A stretch of 64,000 bases of DNA from Amphibalanus amphitrite (Eukaryota; Arthropoda; Thecostraca; Balanomorpha; Balanidae). The notes beneath the pieces were generated by a model. It was given only the letters and a program-made list of their open reading frames with translations, did not search any database and was not told the origin of the DNA. Positions 60,156 through 64,000 of this stretch are shown here, one piece after another (the stretch's first letter is position 1; every line of letters begins with the position of its first letter). A program made the translations under genes and the position numbers. The stretch spans positions 88,005 through 152,004 of the forward strand of contig NW_024882996.1 of NCBI RefSeq assembly GCF_019059575.1. Direction: 5' to 3'.

Positions 60156-61131
60156 TAGGGTAGACCGGGGCAAGTCGCCCCGCCGAGGTAAAACGCCTCA
60201 CCGATGTTTCTCGGAACTGGCAGGGTTCTGGGGAAACATCATCTCTTCTATAAAACGTGCACTATATGATCATTATATGAGCAGACTGGAAAGAAATTGT
60301 GATGACTCTTTCGGGAGATATAGCCAAAAATGTGTTTTTTGAGTGATTTTTATGTTTTGTTGTCAGATTATGAATCATGGCGTTCTTTTATGGTCCACAT
60401 TAGGTTAACGACTTTTGTGTATTTTGAACAACTATTGTCTAACGCTTATCATGCCGGGTTGGTTCGTGTTAAATTATGTCTTACTGGAGTGCAAGGCGTT
60501 GTTCTCTGACCGAACTACGTGATGGGGTAAAACGCCCCAGTAGGTCGCGAGGCAAAAAGCCCCTGGGGCGTTTTACCTCTTGTGTTATTGGGGCTACCCA
60601 CTTTCTAATGTTCGGTAGCTGGCGAACAGTAAGGTTCTATGCCTTTATGTGTATTTTTCTCAGCAACTGGATGGCAAAGGAAGTATTTTGTTAACATTTG
60701 CATTGCAATAATTTATTATTTGGTCTTATGAGGTAGGTGAAAAACCTGCTCATACAACAGTGTCATATGCTGAGCACCTGACAGGATGGAATGTGCGAAC
60801 TTCAGTGCCGTGCCTCCAGAGGTCTAACGGACCTCTCACATAAGATTTAGCCAACTACCATGTTAAATCTTTAATCTAAGGTATGGGGCTACTTGCCCCA
60901 GGCCGTGGGGCGTTTTGCCCTGGGGTTGGGGCAAAATGCCCCATTTGCAGTTGCTTCACAAATCACTTCCTAGCTTGGAGTCCGATCATAAGTGAATCAA
61001 TTTGAGGGGTGCAATTTAAAGTAAAATGTCCAAAGAACGCATTGAGCACAAATTTGGCCTTTCAGGTGATGTGGAACAAAATTTATGTAGCAAAATAAAT
61101 TATCTGGGGCGTCTTGCCCCAGGCTACCCTA
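60156..61131. mobile_element. TA-flanked MITE with GGGTAGACCGGGGCAAG ends
   Basis: The ends are TAGGGTAGACCGGGGCAAGT and complement-type CTTGCCCCAGGCTACCCTA. The interior repeats GGGGC(G/A)TTTTGCCCC and GGGGTAAAACGCCCC. It is non-coding. It shares layout, but not sequence, with 55683-56570. Confidence 0.82.
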
Positions 61132-61261
61132 CTAACGTTCCATGCGTATACTCGAAGTTGACTACCGAATGATATTCCACTCGGCAGAAGCATCATTTGA
61201 CTGGAACACTAAGTTGCGCCGTTTATCACGCAATTCAGCGTGTCGATGGTGAGCCTTGGGT

Positions 61262-61414
61262 CAGTAGCGGTGGAACACCTTCAATTAAAGGGGGGGGGGG
61301 GCATTGCCGACTTTTGGTCCCATTCTTTCCATGCAACGCCCATAGTGCTAATGTTAAAATGCCAAAATCAAAGGGGGCACGGTGCCCCGGTGCCCTCCCC
61401 GTTCCGCCGCCTTT
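61262..61414 (+). mobile_element. short MITE with GGCGGAAC ends (copy 4)
   Basis: Reads TAGCGGTGGAACACCTTCAA, a G-run, the CATGCAACGCCCATAG block, then CCCGTTCCGCCGCC. It is near-identical to copy 2 apart from G-run length. Confidence 0.8.
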
Positions 61415-61670
61415 GCCTTTGGTCACAGCATCAAACTGTGAGCTCAGCTCGTGTGATGCGGCACAGCCTACCACTCCAGGCAACTGATTGCCCGTGAAAA
61501 GAGGAACACCATTATGTATTCAACTGTACAATACTACAGCATGCAAGCAAAGAGATGATCAATGCAACAACACAAAGTCCTTATCCATTGTTAAGGGCTT
61601 GCCTTACAAGCGTTGTACTTACATACATGTAGGAACTTCAGGCAAAAGAAGGGCTTACATTCGATTTTAA

Positions 61671-62613
61671 CCCTCGCCCATGTAGGGGGGGGGGGTTGGT
61701 GCAACCCCCCCCCCCCCCCCCCCCTGAGGTTTTTCGGAAATAGTGCAAAAACGGCGCGCCAAATTTTGGGTACCTTATGGGGCAAACCTTGCGCATCTTT
61801 TGATAAAAAAAAATTTGACCGGGTCATGTCAGGTCACGGAGTTATGACGTCACAAAGGGAACAGCCTCCGGCCGGATTTTCACAAACTGAGTGCCAACGC
61901 TCGAGGTTTCCTGCCGGTGGTACGGACATCGGTTGATGGATCGTGATGAAACTTCCCATGCATGTTGGGGCAAGTATTGGCTATCATATGGTATAAGAAA
62001 CTTGACCGGGTCAGGTCAGGTCACGGAGCTATAACGTCACAAGAGGAACAGCGTCCGGTACTATTTTTGAAAAGCGCCCGAACCACTATTTTGCTAATTC
62101 TTGTCACCTCAATGGGAATATACAGCAATATTAGCTTCTATAGGGAGCAAATGGACCTCCCAAATCCAAAAATACAATCAGATTTCAAAAATTTAAATTT
62201 TGATTTTTCGAATTTCTGCCGCCGACTGTGACCTTGCCGACTTCCGGCGCTCCCAACGCGCCATTTTTAGAGCTAGGGAAACGAAATACATACCAAACGA
62301 TAGAGAATTGATCAAGGAACACGATAGTGAAGGTTTCAAGTCGATATCTCCCACCGTTTTGCCGCAATCGCCGCGGAAAGTTGAAAAAAGTCTATTGTTC
62401 CGAAAATTTGACCTTTGACCGGTCAAAAGTAGGTCAAATGTTGACCTAGGACCAAAAAATATACCACCAATCGCGAGATCTCGTCGAGAGCAATCCGTTG
62501 GTCTTTTCCGCTAAGCTCTACGACGCTCCGTTTTCAAACGCCAAGGGGGGGGGGGTCGCACCAACCCCCCCCTGCATGGGCGAAGGTGGCAGATCGCCGT
62601 TTACGGGCGAGGG
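61671..62613 (+). mobile_element. TTAA-flanked AGGTCA-rich MITE (copy E)
   Basis: TTAA at 61667-61670 and 62614-62617. The ends are CCCTCGCCCATGTAGGGGG and CGGGCGAGGG, with G-run/C-run hairpins near 61686-61722 and 62545-62570. The interior has GGTCAGGTCACGGAG twice and a GGTCAAATGTTGACCT pair. Its right TTAA is shared with copy D. Confidence 0.83.
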
Positions 62614-62617
62614 TTAA

Positions 62618-63802
62618 CCCGCGCCGTGCTGGGGGGGGGGCGTTTTTACGCCCCCCCCCCCTCAGGTTTTTCGCGAATATCTCAAAAACGGCGGCGCTGC
62701 GCGCCGCCGTTTTTGGTACACGTGTTCCTACATCATTTCCGCACATGTTGTGAAAATTTCAGACCTAGGCCGTTCAAGGTCAGGTCACCAGGTCACGTCA
62801 AGTGACCTTACCTCAGAAAAAGTTCAAAGGCTCGCTATAGCTACACCGACTGAACGATCACTTTGAAACTTTCAGCGATTGATATGAGTAACAGTATGTA
62901 TAAAATGTATATCTCGGATTTTTGATATCTGTGACCTAAGGTCAGGTCAATTTTGCGACCTCTCCATTATAAGTCAATGGGAGAAAATTGAAATGCGCCT
63001 CTTTTGGACGAATATCGTTCAAAACGCTCTCAAACATCGGTTCATAGGTAAACATGACACACTGAATAGGAAAAATGCACCTGTGACCCCTATGTGTGCC
63101 CCTGAGGTCATCTCAGGTCATGAACGGTCGCCAGCAGTTTTTTGGCTATAACTTTTGATAGAGACGTGCTAGAGCGGTGAAAACACGTCAGATGTGTTCA
63201 GCTCGACGATACGGATCGACTGATATGCAACATGACCCTTTTCGGTCAGGTCATGACCTTGACCTGAGGTCAAATTTTCAAAATGACCTTTCAAGGTCAA
63301 CAAATAGTTCATTCGACGCGTCTCGACGAGAGGAACACGATGCTGGCAAAAGTAATGTCATGGCGCTTATGAGTCAAAAGTTATTGACGAAAAAAACGTT
63401 TTTCATAAAAACGGCTATTTTTGGAGTTTTTGCCCTCTGGAGGCTAAACCGTTGACCTGAGGTCAAATCTGAGAACATTACTCAGAAAGGTCTGTAAAAG
63501 GGCTATCGAATGCGCTTTTCCGCGGCGCTGTAGCTCTATCGGTTCTCGAGATAGCCGTTGGCAGTTTCCAAAATGTTGAAATAGTCAACATTTTACCTTT
63601 GGTGACCTCTGGTGACCTGACCTTTGACCTGACCCAAAAAATGACCGAAGTGTTTTCGTCCTTATTTTTGACACTCTTTCGATTGCCGCTTACCGCGTGT
63701 CGCTACGTGGCCCAGGAGCCGAGTTAGACGGGGGGGGCGTGAAAACGCCCCCCCCCCCCCCCAGCACTCGGCGGAAAGTTCAGGCCACCAGCACGGCGCG
63801 GG
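62618..63802 (+). mobile_element. TTAA-flanked AGGTCA-rich MITE (copy D, best preserved)
   Basis: TTAA flanks it (62614-62617, 63803-63806). The ends are CCCGCGCCGTGCTGGGGG and complement-type CAGCACGGCGCGGG. By hand count about 20 AGGTCA/TGACCT hexamers lie in 1,185 bases. They include TTCAAGGTCAGGTCACCAGG near 62775, AGGTCATGACCT at 63248-63259 and TGACCTTTGACCT at 63618-63630. It also carries a GGCGGCGCTGCGCGCCGCC hairpin near 62690 and CCATTATAAGTCAATGG at 62964-62980. No ORF of useful length. Confidence 0.88.
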
Positions 63803-64000
63803 TTAAGATGCCTTTGAGGCTGGTATCAGCACGGCAGATGCCTAAACTTTTAGCCATAGACCTATCAACTCGTGTGCGAAAAAGCGCACATAATGCCAGC
63901 GAAGTTTTAAATAAATAGAATATGCCATATGGAGGCTACTATAGGCTAGCTTCTAAGAATTGGAAAACTACTTGTCAGGTAATTAAAGTTGGTGACTTTG

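Overview
This window is nuclear DNA of an animal, most likely an arthropod and possibly a crustacean. That reading rests on GT-AG introns, a GC-rich animal-type deubiquitinase gene and dense nests of non-autonomous DNA transposons. The species is inferred, not proven. No prokaryotic operon, tRNA, rRNA or CRISPR array was found.

One gene spans most of the window: the 3' part of a USP36/USP42-type (Drosophila scrawny-like) ubiquitin-specific protease on the + strand. Eleven exons (989-1143, 8754-8850, 9497-9613, 18609-18711, 19776-19920, 31754-32306, 32988-33127, 35842-36054, 41098-42038, 45979-46094, 48246-48461) join with every codon phase matching. They encode 931 residues ending at a TGA. 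The first four exons hold the second half of the catalytic domain (zinc-finger-like CxxC, His box GHYTAM, FDDAS). The rest encode a proline/alanine-rich linker, a LVPYG-acidic motif, a GWKVTPL motif, an Arg/Ser-rich region and a basic C-terminal tail like that of USP36. The Cys box and N-terminus lie upstream of the window.

Introns and the 3' flank are packed with mobile elements. There are motif-saturated hAT-type MITEs with 8-bp target duplications (210-723, 7887-8437, 13486-14000, 25975-26240). A family of roughly 1-kb elements flanked by TTAA is loaded with AGGTCA half-sites and ends in G-run/C-run hairpins (1719-2881, 22942-23964, 30168-31160, 38041-39193, 44510-45511, 49981-50835, 61671-62613, 62618-63802). 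Other TTAA MITEs lie at 29667-30163 and 54403-55261, and TA-flanked MITEs at 55683-56570 and 60156-61131. A 5'-truncated LINE is interrupted by a hAT MITE, and a mariner-type transposase relic sits inside inverted repeats. A perfect 116-bp-arm palindrome lies at 24188-24428 and a 1.4-kb array of 20-bp units at 36.5-37.95 kb.

Two patterns deserve most attention. First, six of the ten introns begin with a tandem or low-complexity array starting at or within about 25 nt of the 5' splice site; one array copies the true exon-intron junction. Second, at least seven unrelated MITE families have interiors made of many copies of a short motif. In several cases this matches animal transcription-factor sites (AP-1-type TGACTCA, nuclear-receptor AGGTCA).
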